A DNA stretch of 64,000 nucleotides from Pseudomonas sp. MWU15-20650 (GTDB taxonomy: Bacteria > Pseudomonadota > Gammaproteobacteria > Pseudomonadales > Pseudomonadaceae), in contig NZ_JALJFG010000008.1 of assembly GCF_023242475.1 (NCBI RefSeq), positions 98,507 to 162,506 on the forward strand, given 5' to 3'. The notes below the pieces were generated by a model. It did no database searches. It was not told the origin of the DNA and worked only from the letters and a program-made list of their open reading frames with translations. How positions within the stretch are numbered: the first letter of the stretch is position 1; each line of letters starts with the position of its first letter. The position numbers and the translations under genes are program-made. This document shows, piece after piece, positions 30,432 through 39,087 of the stretch.

Positions 30432-31526
30432 ATGAGCGCCGTCAATCGCGCAGCGGTGGAAGCCGTTCTTCGCCAATACACCGACCCTTATTTGAACCAG
30501 GACCCGGTCATCGCCGGCTGCGTACGCGCTATCGAAGTCCAGGGCGACCAGGTTTCGGTCCAGCTGGAGCTGGGTTATGCCGCCGGCCTGTTCAAGAGCG
30601 GTTGGGCGCAGATGCTGCAAATGGCCATCGAGGGCCTTGACGGGGTGCGTTCGGCCAAGGTCGACATCCAGTGCGTGATTGCCGCGCATAAAGCCCAGGC
30701 GCAGATCCCGGGCCTGGCCAACGTCAAGAATGTGGTAGCCGTGGCATCCGGCAAGGGCGGGGTGGGCAAGTCCACCACGGCGGCCAACCTGGCCCTGGCC
30801 CTGGCCCGTGAAGGGGCACGCGTGGGCATTCTCGACGCCGACATCTATGGCCCCAGCCAAGGCGTTATGTTCGGCATTGCCGAAGGCACCCGACCGAAGG
30901 TCAAGGACCAGAAGTGGTTCGTGCCGATTGAGTCGATGGGCGTGGAAGTCATGTCCATGGCCTTCCTCACCGATGACAACACGCCGATGGTCTGGCGCGG
31001 GCCGATGGTGTCCGGTGCCTTGCTGCAATTGGTCACCCAGACCGCCTGGGGCGACCTGGATTACCTGGTAATCGACATGCCGCCAGGTACCGGCGACATC
31101 CAACTGACCCTGGCACAGAAAGTCCCGGTGGCCGGCTCGGTGATTGTGACCACGCCCCAGGACCTGGCACTGCTGGACGCGAAGAAAGGCGTGGAGATGT
31201 TCCGCAAGGTCAACATCCCGGTGCTGGGCGTCGTGGAAAACATGGCCGTGCACATCTGCTCCAACTGCGGGCATGCCGAGCACCTGTTTGGCGAAGGTGG
31301 TGGCGAGAAGCTGGCGACTCAGTACGGCGTCGAACTGCTCGCCTCGTTGCCGCTGTCGATGGAGATTCGTGAACAGGCCGATGGTGGCAAACCTACTGTG
31401 GCAGCCGAACCCGATGGGCAGATCGCGATGATCTACCAGGAACTGGCCCGTCATGTGGGCGCGCGGATCGTCCTGCAAGAAGCCGCTGCGCCGGCGATGC
31501 CGACGATTACAGTCAGCGACGACTGA
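30432..31526 (+). CDS. mrp: Iron-sulfur cluster carrier ATPase Mrp/ApbC
   Basis: 364-aa P-loop protein. An N-terminal MIP18/DUF59 domain (about 1-85) precedes the ATPase domain with the deviant Walker A GKGGVGKST (about 106-114) and the C-x2-C cluster site CSNC (about 277-280). Family members carry 4Fe-4S clusters to target proteins. It is preceded by a GGGAG site, divergent from metG, and has a downstream terminator. Confidence 0.95.
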   Translation: MSAVNRAAVEAVLRQYTDPYLNQDPVIAGCVRAIEVQGDQVSVQLELGYAAGLFKSGWAQMLQMAIEGLDGVRSAKVDIQCVIAAHKAQAQIPGLANVKNVVAVASGKGGVGKSTTAANLALALAREGARVGILDADIYGPSQGVMFGIAEGTRPKVKDQKWFVPIESMGVEVMSMAFLTDDNTPMVWRGPMVSGALLQLVTQTAWGDLDYLVIDMPPGTGDIQLTLAQKVPVAGSVIVTTPQDLALLDAKKGVEMFRKVNIPVLGVVENMAVHICSNCGHAEHLFGEGGGEKLATQYGVELLASLPLSMEIREQADGGKPTVAAEPDGQIAMIYQELARHVGARIVLQEAAAPAMPTITVSDD

Positions 31527-31538
31527 CCCTGCTGGAGG

Positions 31539-31567
31539 AAAAAGCCTCGACTGTGTCGGGGCTTTTT
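31539..31567 (+). terminator. Terminator of mrp
   Basis: Stem AAAAAGCCTCGA / TCGGGGCTTTTT with loop CTGTG, 12 bases after mrp. Confidence 0.85.
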
Positions 31568-31620
31568 CATGCCTGCGGCTCAGTCAAAGGTGCTCCGTGA
31601 CGCGTTTACACAATTGCTCG

Positions 31621-31638
31621 TGTAAGCATTCGCTTACT
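31621..31638 (+). promoter_or_regulatory. GacA upstream activating sequence of rsmZ
   Basis: TGTAAG-CATTCG-CTTACT matches the conserved TGTAAG-N6-CTTACA element with one mismatch. Its centre is about 181 bases before the predicted rsmZ start, the distance known for GacA control of rsm sRNAs. Confidence 0.9.
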
Positions 31639-31810
31639 TTTTCGTAAGTGTTTGGTTTTTTTGCTCGGCGCAGACGTCTCGAATCATCGAACGACTTTTC
31701 TAAGCCATTGAAAAATAGCAATTATTTATACTTGTTTGGGTGTTCAAATTTGCCACTGCACGGCTTGGATCCCGTTGAACTTCCCTCGGAACTCTCTAAC
31801 ATCAGCCCCG

Positions 31811-31942
31811 TGTCCACGGATTGACACGGCCATCAAGGAACGATGGTTGAAGGAACATCGCAGGATGCGATTCATCAGGATGATGAAAAGGAATACAGGG
31901 ACTAGGGAAAAAATGTGGGCGGGTCATACCGCCCCTTTTTTT
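31811..31942 (+). ncRNA. rsmZ: Small regulatory RNA RsmZ
   Basis: About 132-nt sRNA that sequesters RsmA/RsmE proteins and so relieves translational repression. The 5' end forms the hairpin TGTCCACGGATTGACA with GGA in the loop, as in P. fluorescens CHA0 RsmZ. Eight GGA motifs are present (at 31818, 31837, 31852, 31863, 31878, 31890, 31899 and 31906). It ends in a GC-rich terminator (GGGCGG-GTCATA-CCGCCC region and T8, 31917-31942). A possible promoter is TTGAAC (31775) with TAACAT (31797). The GacA box is upstream. It lies between mrp and fdxA; rpoS is not adjacent. Confidence 0.93.
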
Positions 31943-31978
31943 TGCCTGTAGAAAAGTAAAACTGGCCACGCAGAAACG

Positions 31979-32003
31979 CAAAAAGGCCCGCAAGGGGCCT
32001 TTT
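31979..32003 (-). terminator. Terminator of fdxA
   Basis: Stem AAAAGGCCC / GGGCCTTTT with loop GCAAG, T-run on the minus strand, just past the fdxA stop. Confidence 0.85.
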
Positions 32004-32019
32004 GGGGGCGACGACGCTA

Positions 32020-32343
32020 TCAGCGTTCGAGGTCTGCAATCTTACCTTTTTTGCCATCCCACTCTGCAGCATCCGGCATCGGATCTTTGCGCTCAGTGAT
32101 ATTCGGCCAGATTTCCGCCAGCTCGACGTTCAACTGAATGAATTCCTGCATCTCTGCCGGGACTTCATCCTCGGAGAAAATGGCAACGGCCGGGCACTCT
32201 GGTTCACACAGGGCGCAGTCAATGCACTCATCCGGGTGGATAACCAGGAAGTTCGGGCCTTCGTAGAAGCAGTCCACCGGACACACTTCGACGCAGTCGG
32301 TGTACTTGCACTTGATGCAGTTGTCGGTAACGACGAAGGTCAT
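32020..32343 (-). CDS. fdxA: 7Fe/8Fe ferredoxin FdxA
   Basis: 107-aa ferredoxin of the Azotobacter FdI type. Cluster ligands [14 protein letters not shown] in the N-terminal half and [12 protein letters not shown] in the second; a C-terminal extension is typical. It is an electron carrier in the cytoplasm. It is downstream of mutS in the same direction and convergent with rsmZ. Confidence 0.96.
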   Translation of the reverse strand: MTFVVTDNCIKCKYTDCVEVCPVDCFYEGPNFLVIHPDECIDCALCEPECPAVAIFSEDEVPAEMQEFIQLNVELAEIWPNITERKDPMPDAAEWDGKKGKIADLER

Positions 32344-32485
32344 TTCTAATTTTCTCCTCAGGCGGCGGCAGCGAAACCCTTTGTGGCAGGGCTCGCGAGG
32401 TTCGGGAGCGATAGTCTGCAGGCCAGGCTAAGAGCCTGCAGCATCCCAAACCGCGCGAGAGTCTACCAGCTTGCACGCGTCTGCG

Positions 32486-35077
32486 TTATATCCGAGTCTG
32501 CAGTGCATATAACATTTCGAGCGCTTTGCGCGGCGTCAAGCCATCCAAGTCCAGCTTAGCCAACTCATCCAGTACCGGATGGGGGAGGCTGGCGAACATG
32601 TCGCTTTGGTGCGGAGCGCTGGGTTTGTTGCTGGCTTTGGCCGGGCTGGCCACGGGAATCTCGTGGGGCAGGGCGGTTTCCTCCAGGCGGCTCAGGTGCT
32701 CGCGCGCACGGGTAATCACGTCTGCCGGCACGCCGGCCAGTTGCGCCACGGCCAGGCCGTAACTCTGGCTCGCCGGGCCGGGCAGCACGTGGTGCAGGAA
32801 CACGATACGCTCGTTGTGCTCGGTGGCGTTGAGATGCACGTTGGCCACCAGCGGCTCGCTTTCCGGCAGTACGGTCAGCTCGAAATAGTGCGTGGCAAAC
32901 AGCGTATAGGCGCGCAAATGCGCCAGGCGCTCGGCGGCGGCCCACGCCAGGGACAAACCGTCGAAGGTGCTGGTGCCACGACCGACTTCGTCCATCAGCA
33001 CCAGGCTGCGTTCGGTGGCGTTATGCAGAATGTTGGCGGTTTCGCTCATTTCCACCATAAACGTCGAACGGCCACCAGCCAGGTCATCGCTGGAGCCGAT
33101 CCGGGTGAAAATGCGGTCGACCAGCGACAGCTCGCAACTGGCCGCAGGCACAAAGCTGCCGATATGCGCCAGTAGCACGATCAATGCTGTCTGGCGCATG
33201 TAGGTGGATTTACCGCCCATGTTCGGCCCGGTGATCACCAGCATGCGCGTGTCATCATCCAGCGAGAGGTCGTTGGCCACGAACGGCGTGGTCAACACCT
33301 GTTCCACTACCGGGTGACGCCCCTGCACAATGCGCATGCACGGCTCGCTGACAAACCGTGGGCAATTCAAGTCCAGGTTCAGTGCCCGCTCGGCCAGGTT
33401 GCTCAGCACATCCAGTTCAGCCAGGGCGGCGGCGGTGTCTTGCAGCGGCGCCAATCGGCTGATCAAGTCTTCGAGCAAGGCTTCATACAGCATCTTTTCG
33501 CGCGCCAGGGCGCGGCTCTTGGCCGACAACGCCTTGTCTTCGAACTCTTTGAGCTCCGGGGTGATAAAGCGCTCGGCACCTTTGAGAGTCTGGCGACGCT
33601 GGTAGTCGATCGGTGCCGACTCGGCCTGCTTGCTCGGCAACTCGATAAAGTAGCCGTGCACGCGGTTGTAGCCGACCTTCAAGTTGGCCAGGCCGGTGCG
33701 GGCTTTTTCGCGGGCTTCCAGGTCTATGAGGAACTGCCCGGCGTTTTCGCTCAGCGACTGCAGCTCATCCAGCTCGCTGTCATAACCGGTTTTCAGCACG
33801 CCGCCGTCACGGATAATCGCTGGCGGGTTGTCGATAATGGCTTTTTCCAGCAGCGCCGCGAGGTCAGGGTAAGTGCCAGCCGTCATGGCAAGCTGTTGCA
33901 GGTGCGGCGTGTCCAGTTCGGTCATCGCCACTTGCAATTGCGGCAGGGCGCTCAAGGCATCGCGCAGACGCGCCAAGTCACGGGGCCGCGCGTTACGCAG
34001 GCCGATCCGCGCCAGGATGCGCTCAATATCGCCAATTTCTTTCAGTTGTGGCTGCAGCTTTTCGAAGCGATAACCGTCCAGCAGGCAGGTAATAGACGTC
34101 TGGCGCGCTTGCAGCACGGTCAAGTCCCGCAGCGGACGGTTCAGCCAACGGGTCAGCAAACGGCTACCCATCGCGGTCTGGCAACGGTCGACCACCGATT
34201 GCAGCGTGTTGTCGCGGCCGCCAGCCAGGTTGGTGTCCAGCTCCAGGTTGCGGCGGCTGGCACCGTCCAGCACCACGGTGTCATCCAGGCGCTCATGACG
34301 CAGGCTGCGCAAGTGTGGCAACGCGGTGCGCTGGGTTTCCTTGGCATAGCTGAGCAAGCAACCGGCGGCGCCGATGGCCAGGGTCAGGGTTTCGCAACCG
34401 AAGCCTTTAAGGTCTTGCACCGAAAACTGCTGGCACAGACTTTTCAGCGCTGAGTCCCGCTCGAAATCCCACGGCGCACGACGCTTGGTCCCACGACGCT
34501 TCTCCGCCGGAAGATCCTTGGGCCAATCATCCGGGATCAACAACTCCACAGGATTGATGCGCTCCAGTTCCGCCAGCAGGTTCTCCCAGCCCTTGATCTC
34601 CAGCACGCTGAAATTGCCGCTGGTGATGTCCAGTACCGACAGGCCGAACAAACGCTCATCGCCCAATACCGCAGCGATCAGGTTATCGCGGCGCTCATCC
34701 AGCAGCGCCTCATCACTCACCGTCCCCGGCGTAATAATGCGCACCACCTGACGCTCCACCGGCCCTTTGCTGGTGGCCGGGTCGCCGATTTGCTCACAGA
34801 TCACCACCGACTCGCCCAGCTTCACCAGCTTGACCAAGTAGCCTTCAAGCGAGTGATAAGGGATCCCACACATCGGAATCGACTGCCCAGCCGACTGCCC
34901 GCGCGCAGTCAGGGTAATGTCCAGCAGCTTGGCGGCCTTCTTCGCATCTTCATAGAAGATCTCGTAGAAGTCGCCCATGCGGTAGAACATCAACTGATCA
35001 GGGTGCTGGTTTTTCAGGCGCCAGTACTGCTGCATCATCGGGGTGTGGGAGGACAGATCGGACGTGTTTTTACTCAT
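32486..35077 (-). CDS. mutS: DNA mismatch repair protein MutS
   Basis: 863-aa mismatch sensor. The Phe-x-Glu mismatch-reading motif lies in the N-terminus ([11 protein letters not shown]), the lever and clamp domains follow, and the ATPase has Walker [14 protein letters not shown] (about residue 620) and the C-terminal helix-turn-helix. The length is that of P. aeruginosa MutS. The tailocin cluster lies between mutS and cinA/recA, a known tailocin integration site in the P. fluorescens group. Confidence 0.97.
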   Translation of the reverse strand: MSKNTSDLSSHTPMMQQYWRLKNQHPDQLMFYRMGDFYEIFYEDAKKAAKLLDITLTARGQSAGQSIPMCGIPYHSLEGYLVKLVKLGESVVICEQIGDPATSKGPVERQVVRIITPGTVSDEALLDERRDNLIAAVLGDERLFGLSVLDITSGNFSVLEIKGWENLLAELERINPVELLIPDDWPKDLPAEKRRGTKRRAPWDFERDSALKSLCQQFSVQDLKGFGCETLTLAIGAAGCLLSYAKETQRTALPHLRSLRHERLDDTVVLDGASRRNLELDTNLAGGRDNTLQSVVDRCQTAMGSRLLTRWLNRPLRDLTVLQARQTSITCLLDGYRFEKLQPQLKEIGDIERILARIGLRNARPRDLARLRDALSALPQLQVAMTELDTPHLQQLAMTAGTYPDLAALLEKAIIDNPPAIIRDGGVLKTGYDSELDELQSLSENAGQFLIDLEAREKARTGLANLKVGYNRVHGYFIELPSKQAESAPIDYQRRQTLKGAERFITPELKEFEDKALSAKSRALAREKMLYEALLEDLISRLAPLQDTAAALAELDVLSNLAERALNLDLNCPRFVSEPCMRIVQGRHPVVEQVLTTPFVANDLSLDDDTRMLVITGPNMGGKSTYMRQTALIVLLAHIGSFVPAASCELSLVDRIFTRIGSSDDLAGGRSTFMVEMSETANILHNATERSLVLMDEVGRGTSTFDGLSLAWAAAERLAHLRAYTLFATHYFELTVLPESEPLVANVHLNATEHNERIVFLHHVLPGPASQSYGLAVAQLAGVPADVITRAREHLSRLEETALPHEIPVASPAKASNKPSAPHQSDMFASLPHPVLDELAKLDLDGLTPRKALEMLYALQTRI

Positions 35078-35176
35078 TGGGTAATAGGCAAATTCGTTGA
35101 AAGTGATGGGGCAAAGGGGGCGCGTGGTCCAGTGTCAATCAGTTAAGGAATGCCGACGTCCAGACAAAGCAGGTCG

Positions 35177-35289
35177 AATGTGGGAGCTGTCGAGCTATAG
35201 CGAGGCTGCGAAGGGATCACCGCGCTGTACCTGCCAGACCGCAGCGCCTGCATCGCAGCCTCGCTGAAGCTCGACAGCTCCCACATTTT
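35177..35289. repeat. REPIN upstream of mutS
   Basis: Inverted pair of REP units: AATGTGGGAGCTGTCGAGC... at 35177-35212 and its inverse at 35252-35289, with GAGGCTGCGA-type inner arms. The repeat family differs from the REPINs at 3.6 and 58.6 kb. No gene is seen in the 400 bases between mutS and the DUF3077 remnant. Confidence 0.88.
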
Positions 35290-35429
35290 ATCTTCGGTGT
35301 CTGCCCAATCGGGGTCGTTCAACTGATCGGCATTGGGCGCTTGGCCCAGCATTTTTTGCGATGGGCGCAAGGTTAACACGTGAAGTCGACCCTTCGCAGG
35401 TCGCAAACGGATAGGTAAAACGTAAAAAG

Positions 35430-35468
35430 GAGCGGCGCATTATTCAAATGCATCGCCCCTTTTTTTGC
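35430..35468. terminator. Terminator-like hairpin
   Basis: AAAAAGGAGCGG...CGCCCCTTTTTTT with an inner GCAT/ATGC pairing, just past the stop of the frameshifted DUF3077 gene. It can work on either strand. Confidence 0.6.
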
Positions 35469-35477
35469 TTTCACCCT

Positions 35478-35790
35478 TTACTGATTGTTGCTGGGCGAAT
35501 CCAGCACCTTCACTACCTCATCAATCACCGCCTTGACCATCTCCTGCAAGTAATGCGATGCCCAGGCATAACGGTCCGTTTCTTTTGTCATCGCCGCATC
35601 TTCTGCGAGCTGCTTGGCAACATGGAGGAGGTCGGAGGCGTGGTGCAAGACTTCGTGCAGGGAAACACCGCCGTTGATGCTAAATAGAGGTGGGTCGGAG
35701 TGAAAGGAGAAGGGGGTGCTTAACGCAGATCTCTGCAGGTGTCATCCTGCCAGCTTCGGGAAATGCGGTCTGTCCATCTAACATCCCCAT
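35478..35790 (-). pseudogene. Frameshifted DUF3077-family gene
   Basis: Two overlapping frames on the minus strand together spell one DUF3077-like protein. The first (from the ATG at 35788-35790) gives MGMLDGQTAFPEAGRMTPAE-ICVKHP and then runs to a stop; the second gives FHSDPPLFSINGG-VSLHEVLHHASDLL and ends SPSNNQ at 35478. They join if one base is removed from a run of five G (C on the coding strand) at 35712-35716, giving about 100 residues. This is either a real frameshift mutation or a homopolymer sequencing error. DUF3077 proteins are frequent in Pseudomonas; their function is unknown. Confidence 0.7.
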
Positions 35791-35873
35791 CTGTTTCGGT
35801 GGTGAGGTAGAGACTATCACGCGATTCCGGCCCCTTTACTGGTGGTAACTTCACTTAATACCTCCGTGTTATG

Positions 35874-35894
35874 TATAAATATGCAAATTAGCAT
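35874..35894 (+). promoter_or_regulatory. Promoter and operator of the tailocin repressor
   Basis: A -10-like TATAAA at 35874-35879 is followed at once by ATGCA-AATT-AGCAT (35881-35894), one mismatch from the ATGCA-N4-TGCAT pattern seen three times upstream of the tailocin genes. It also overlaps the inverted repeat GCAAAT-TAGC-ATTTGC (35883-35898). The position across the transcription start suggests autorepression. Confidence 0.6.
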
Positions 35895-35930
35895 TTGCCA
35901 ACCCCCAAAACTCCCGTCACTATCCGCGTT

Positions 35931-36665
35931 ATGCAAAAACGCAACGTTTCTATCGTCTTAAGAGAGCTGCTGGACCGCGACCGGATCTCCCCCACGGAGC
36001 TTCACCGGCGTACCGGTGTGCCTCAATCCACACTGTCACGGATCCTCAGCGGCAAGATCGTTGACCCGTCGGACAAACACATCTCCCGCATCGCCGAGTA
36101 TTTTCGCGTCAGCACCGACCAACTGCGCGGGCGCGCGGCGGTGGGCGCATTGCGCGACGATGGGCGCGATCCGATGCATTCGGAACTCAAGGACATAAGC
36201 CTGTGGGATGACGACACGCCCGTTAATGATGACGAGGTGTCGATCCCCTTTCTGCGCGAGGTTGAATTGGCTGCTGGATCAGGAAGATTCGTCATCGAGG
36301 AAAGCGAGAAGGCCAGCCTGCGGTTCGGCAAGCGCAGCCTGCGGCATAACGGGGTGCAGTTCGACCAGGCCAAGTGTGTAACGGTGCGCGGCAACAGTAT
36401 GTTGCCGGTATTGCGCGACGGCGCCACGGTGGGGGTGAATGCCGGCAAGAGCGGCATTGGTGACATTGTCGATGGCGACCTGTATGCCATCAATCACAAT
36501 GGTCAACTGCGGGTTAAACAGCTCTATCGCCTGCCTTCCGGGATTCGCCTGCGCAGCTTCAACCGTGATGAGCATCCGGATGAGGACTACAGCTTCCAGG
36601 AGATCCAGGATGAGCAGATCAGCATCCTCGGTCATGTTTTCTGGTGGGGCATGTACGCCCGCTAA
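35931..36665 (+). CDS. prtR: LexA/CI-like tailocin repressor (PrtR-like)
   Basis: 244-aa phage-type repressor. XRE-type helix-turn-helix at about residues 5-65 (PTELHRRTGVPQSTLSRIL); C-terminal S24 peptidase domain at about 110-240 with the catalytic Ser in GNSMLP and Lys in LRVKQLYR. The Ala-Gly cleavage bond is in ELAAGSG, so RecA-stimulated self-cleavage is expected. The start MQKRNVSIVL at 35931 begins the HTH fold; it has no clear ribosome site, and the predicted mRNA 5' end is only about 40 bases upstream. It reads toward the tailocin genes but has its own terminator. Release from its operators after DNA damage would trigger tailocin production. Confidence 0.88.
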   Translation: MQKRNVSIVLRELLDRDRISPTELHRRTGVPQSTLSRILSGKIVDPSDKHISRIAEYFRVSTDQLRGRAAVGALRDDGRDPMHSELKDISLWDDDTPVNDDEVSIPFLREVELAAGSGRFVIEESEKASLRFGKRSLRHNGVQFDQAKCVTVRGNSMLPVLRDGATVGVNAGKSGIGDIVDGDLYAINHNGQLRVKQLYRLPSGIRLRSFNRDEHPDEDYSFQEIQDEQISILGHVFWWGMYAR

Positions 36666-36680
36666 CCTCCACACGTAAGA

Positions 36681-36710
36681 AGAAACCCGCCCATGGGCGG
36701 GTTTTTTTTC
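36681..36710 (+). terminator. Terminator of prtR
   Basis: Stem AAACCCGCCC / GGGCGGGTTT with T8, 20 bases past the repressor gene. Confidence 0.93.
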
Positions 36711-36752
36711 GCCCGCAGAAACCCGTCAAACCCCAAGCCCGTAAGGCTTCGA

Positions 36753-36824
36753 ATGCATGCGTGCATTTCATGGTAAAAATAAATGCATCTGTGCATTGAC
36801 TGTATATGCATACATGCATATTCT
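36753..36824 (+). promoter_or_regulatory. Tailocin promoter with three tandem operators
   Basis: Three 14-bp palindromes of the form ATGCA-N4-TGCAT lie at 36753-36766 (N4 TGCG), 36783-36796 (TCTG) and 36806-36819 (TACA). A sigma-70 promoter fits among them: TTGACT at 36796-36801, a 17-base spacer and TATTCT at 36819-36824. The second operator abuts the -35 box and the third fills the spacer, so bound repressor would block RNA polymerase. Confidence 0.75.
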
Positions 36825-37158
36825 TCACCTCAAGCCAGCCAACAAGGTCTGGTGGAGGCGGCAAGGATGCTGCCAAGGAAGACAAGGAAGGCACGCAATT
36901 CGGCAAGGACGCCATCGAAGCGATGGCAGGGATGCCAGGCAACACCGGCAAGGATGCCGACGCTCTTTAGTTTCAACGCTTCAAAAACAGGCAGCGATGA
37001 ACCGGCCTTAACGGTTCAGAGGGTTGGCAACTGGCCCGGGTGTGCAGCGTAAAGCACCAGAAGCAGTTATCCGGCAGACAGGGATCGTGGTCGGAAAAAC
37101 ATTGAGGAAAGGACCGTACCGCGCCAGTAGCGCCGAAAGTCCGAGGACATCATTACTG

Positions 37159-37184
37159 AAAAGCCCGGGCAACCGGGCTTTTTG
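37159..37184 (+). terminator. Leader terminator before the holin gene
   Basis: AAAAGCCCGG-GCAA-CCGGGCTTTTT, a strong intrinsic terminator 70 bases upstream of the holin start and about 330 bases after the tailocin promoter. Between them (36825-37158) I see no convincing gene. Transcription of the tail genes from that promoter must read through it. Confidence 0.85.
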
Positions 37185-37253
37185 GAATGCCTACCTATCG
37201 AAGTATTTGTAAATGAAATATGGACTCTCTATTGCTCAGCCAGGAGGCGTGAC

Positions 37254-37592
37254 ATGACAAATGAACAGCAAGCGTTAGCGGAAATGCCTATCTGGCTGGT
37301 CATCGTATTGGCAGTGATCGGCGGCGTGTCTGGAGAAATGTGGCGCGCAGACAAAGAAGGCGCCCGTGGTTGGTCGCTGATCCGCCGTCTGGCGCTGCGT
37401 TCCGGGGCCTGCATGGTCTGCGGGGTATCGGCCCTGATGCTGTGTTACGCCGCCGGTATGTCGATATGGACCGCCGGCGCTATTGGCTGCCTGACCGCCA
37501 TGGCCGGTGCCGATGTGGCCATCGGCCTCTATGAACGCTGGGCGGCCAAGCGCATCGGCATCAACGAAGGTTCCCGTCAGGACCCGCAGTAA
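37254..37592 (+). CDS. hol: Tailocin holin
   Basis: 112-aa membrane protein with three hydrophobic segments (about residues 11-30, 48-65 and 72-95), a short N-terminus and a charged C-terminal tail: the profile of a class I phage holin. It is preceded by a perfect AGGAGG. It is the first gene of the late operon, as in P. fluorescens tailocin loci. It permits endolysin release and lysis of the producing cell. Confidence 0.8.
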   Translation: MTNEQQALAEMPIWLVIVLAVIGGVSGEMWRADKEGARGWSLIRRLALRSGACMVCGVSALMLCYAAGMSIWTAGAIGCLTAMAGADVAIGLYERWAAKRIGINEGSRQDPQ

Positions 37593-37614
37593 CCGTTGCA
37601 AGGACGCTACTTAA

Positions 37615-38130
37615 ATGACGCTTATCGAAAAGCCATCCCAACTGCCCCAAGCCATCGCTGAGGTGCTGCACGCAGCTTTCCCAGGCTTGAAGGTCGGCAA
37701 TCATCAGGACTTTCAGGGCGCCGGGGAGAAAACCGGCGTGTTGATCACGGTCGAGGGCAATGGCCCGGGCATTCGATCTCGGGAAGGGCGCAAAGCCCAC
37801 GCCTTGGACCTTTCGCTCAAGGCCATGGCTGCGCCGGGAGCATTGCCGTTTGATGCATGCGACCTGGCCAGCCAACTCATGGACCTGGTGCTGGATAACC
37901 GCTGGAACTTACCGCCGGCACAGTGCGATTTGCCGACCAATATCGTAGCGGCACCCTCGCTGCGGTCCACCTCGGATCCGGACTACGACACCTGGACCGT
38001 TTCCTTCACCCAAACCCTTTATCTCGGGCCTGCGTTACTCAACGACCCTATCGGTAAACCGCTGTTTGCCTGCACCTGGGATGTCTCGAACATCGACGAC
38101 CCCGATCAATACAAGCCACTGGCGGAGTAG
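37615..38130 (+). CDS. Tail terminator/completion-like protein (Gp37-like)
   Basis: 171-aa protein between holin and spike. The pattern of an N-terminal helix, alternating beta strands and the DYDTWTVSFTQTLYLGPAL region resembles Mu gp37-type tail proteins. AAGGA lies 11 bases before the ATG. Its stop is 3 bases before the spike gene, so it is part of the operon. The assignment is by position and general similarity. Confidence 0.5.
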   Translation: MTLIEKPSQLPQAIAEVLHAAFPGLKVGNHQDFQGAGEKTGVLITVEGNGPGIRSREGRKAHALDLSLKAMAAPGALPFDACDLASQLMDLVLDNRWNLPPAQCDLPTNIVAAPSLRSTSDPDYDTWTVSFTQTLYLGPALLNDPIGKPLFACTWDVSNIDDPDQYKPLAE

Positions 38131-38133
38131 CCC

Positions 38134-38742
38134 ATGTTCGACGCGCTGTTACGCATGCAACTGGGGCCGATCATCGAGCGTCTGGCGGAAATGGAGACCC
38201 AACTCGAAGACCTGTACCGACGCGCCGACAGCTTCTGTCGGATTGGCATCTGCCAGGAAGTCGATGCCGCAAGCAGTACCTGCAAGGTCAGCCATGGTGA
38301 GTTGCTCAGCCCGGCCATCCGCTTTTTCAACCCCAGCGCGGGTGCGCAAACGGAAACGCGCATCCCCTCGGTGGGCGAGCAGTGTCTGTTGCTCAACTAT
38401 GGCGGCGGTGAAGGCGGTGCGCAGTCCGTGGCCTTGTTCGGCCTCAACAGTAGCCGGTTTCCGCCCGTTTCCACTGTTGCCTCATTGACCCGGCGACGTC
38501 ATCAAGACGGCACCCAAAGCGACTATGACGACGCCAGCCACACCTTTAGCTGGGTCAACGGCCCAACCACGGTCAGCGGTTCGCGCGAACAGGTCGAGAT
38601 TGAAGTCGGTGCCGCCAGCCTGACCCTGAGTGCCCAGGACATCACCCTGCAAATCGGCGGCACCCGCCTGGTACTGGATGCCGGCGGCGCGCACTTCAGT
38701 GGCCCGGTGGTGGACCACCAAGGACGAGTCATCAGCCCCTGA
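38134..38742 (+). CDS. Baseplate assembly protein V (central spike)
   Basis: 202-aa gpV-like spike protein. An N-terminal helix (about 1-30) precedes an OB-fold (RIGICQEVDAASSTCKVSHG) and a C-terminal beta-helical region of repeating strands (about 140-200, ASLTLSAQDITLQIGGTRLV). The trimer forms the membrane-piercing tip of the contractile tail. It starts the baseplate block V-W-J-I. Confidence 0.85.
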   Translation: MFDALLRMQLGPIIERLAEMETQLEDLYRRADSFCRIGICQEVDAASSTCKVSHGELLSPAIRFFNPSAGAQTETRIPSVGEQCLLLNYGGGEGGAQSVALFGLNSSRFPPVSTVASLTRRRHQDGTQSDYDDASHTFSWVNGPTTVSGSREQVEIEVGAASLTLSAQDITLQIGGTRLVLDAGGAHFSGPVVDHQGRVISP

Positions 38743-38754
38743 TAAGGACATCCC

Positions 38755-39087
38755 ATGATTGGAATCGAAAGGAACGCCGGGGCAGCCGTCGATGACTGGC
38801 TGCAATTCGTGCAGCGCGCTACCCGAGCGTTGACCACCCCTGTGGGCACTCGGCAAAAACGCCCTTTGTACGGCTCGCTGATCCCACAGCTGCTCGGACA
38901 GAACCTCGGCGATGACCTGCTGATCCTTGCCCAGAGCCACGCCGCCCAGGCGTTTTACAACACTCAGAACGGCATCGGCGATTTCGAGCCACAGGTCATC
39001 GTCGCCACCCGCCAAGGTGCAGGCCTGTTGCTGCGTTTTGCCGGCACCTGGAAAAACCGCCAACAATCCTTCGAGGTCGTGACATGA
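38755..39087 (+). CDS. Baseplate protein W (gp25/lysozyme-like wedge subunit)
   Basis: 110-aa protein with the GPW/gp25 layout: N-terminal start MIGIERNAGAAVDDW, central helix, and the strand pair ending TWKNRQQSFEVVT. It links the inner baseplate to the sheath in contractile tails. Its stop overlaps the start of the J gene by four bases (ATGA). Confidence 0.75.
   Translation: MIGIERNAGAAVDDWLQFVQRATRALTTPVGTRQKRPLYGSLIPQLLGQNLGDDLLILAQSHAAQAFYNTQNGIGDFEPQVIVATRQGAGLLLRFAGTWKNRQQSFEVVT

Noticed and set aside
31621..31644. Hairpin GTAAGC-ATTC-GCTTAC followed by T5, looked like a terminator
   Set aside because: It is the GacA box (TGTAAG-N6-CTTAC) at the right distance from rsmZ; mrp already has a stronger terminator at 31539.
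31736..31951. 71-codon plus-strand frame over the mrp-fdxA gap
   Set aside because: It overlaps rsmZ, has no ribosome site and no recognisable product.
36619..36951. 110-codon minus-strand frame opposite the tailocin leader
   Set aside because: It crosses the prtR terminator and the operators; antisense shadow with no supporting signal.
36806..36970. 54-codon frame (MHTCIFFTSS start, GKDA repeats) in the tailocin leader
   Set aside because: Its ATG lies inside the third operator, no ribosome site precedes it, and the predicted start of transcription is downstream. Kept only as part of the leader finding.
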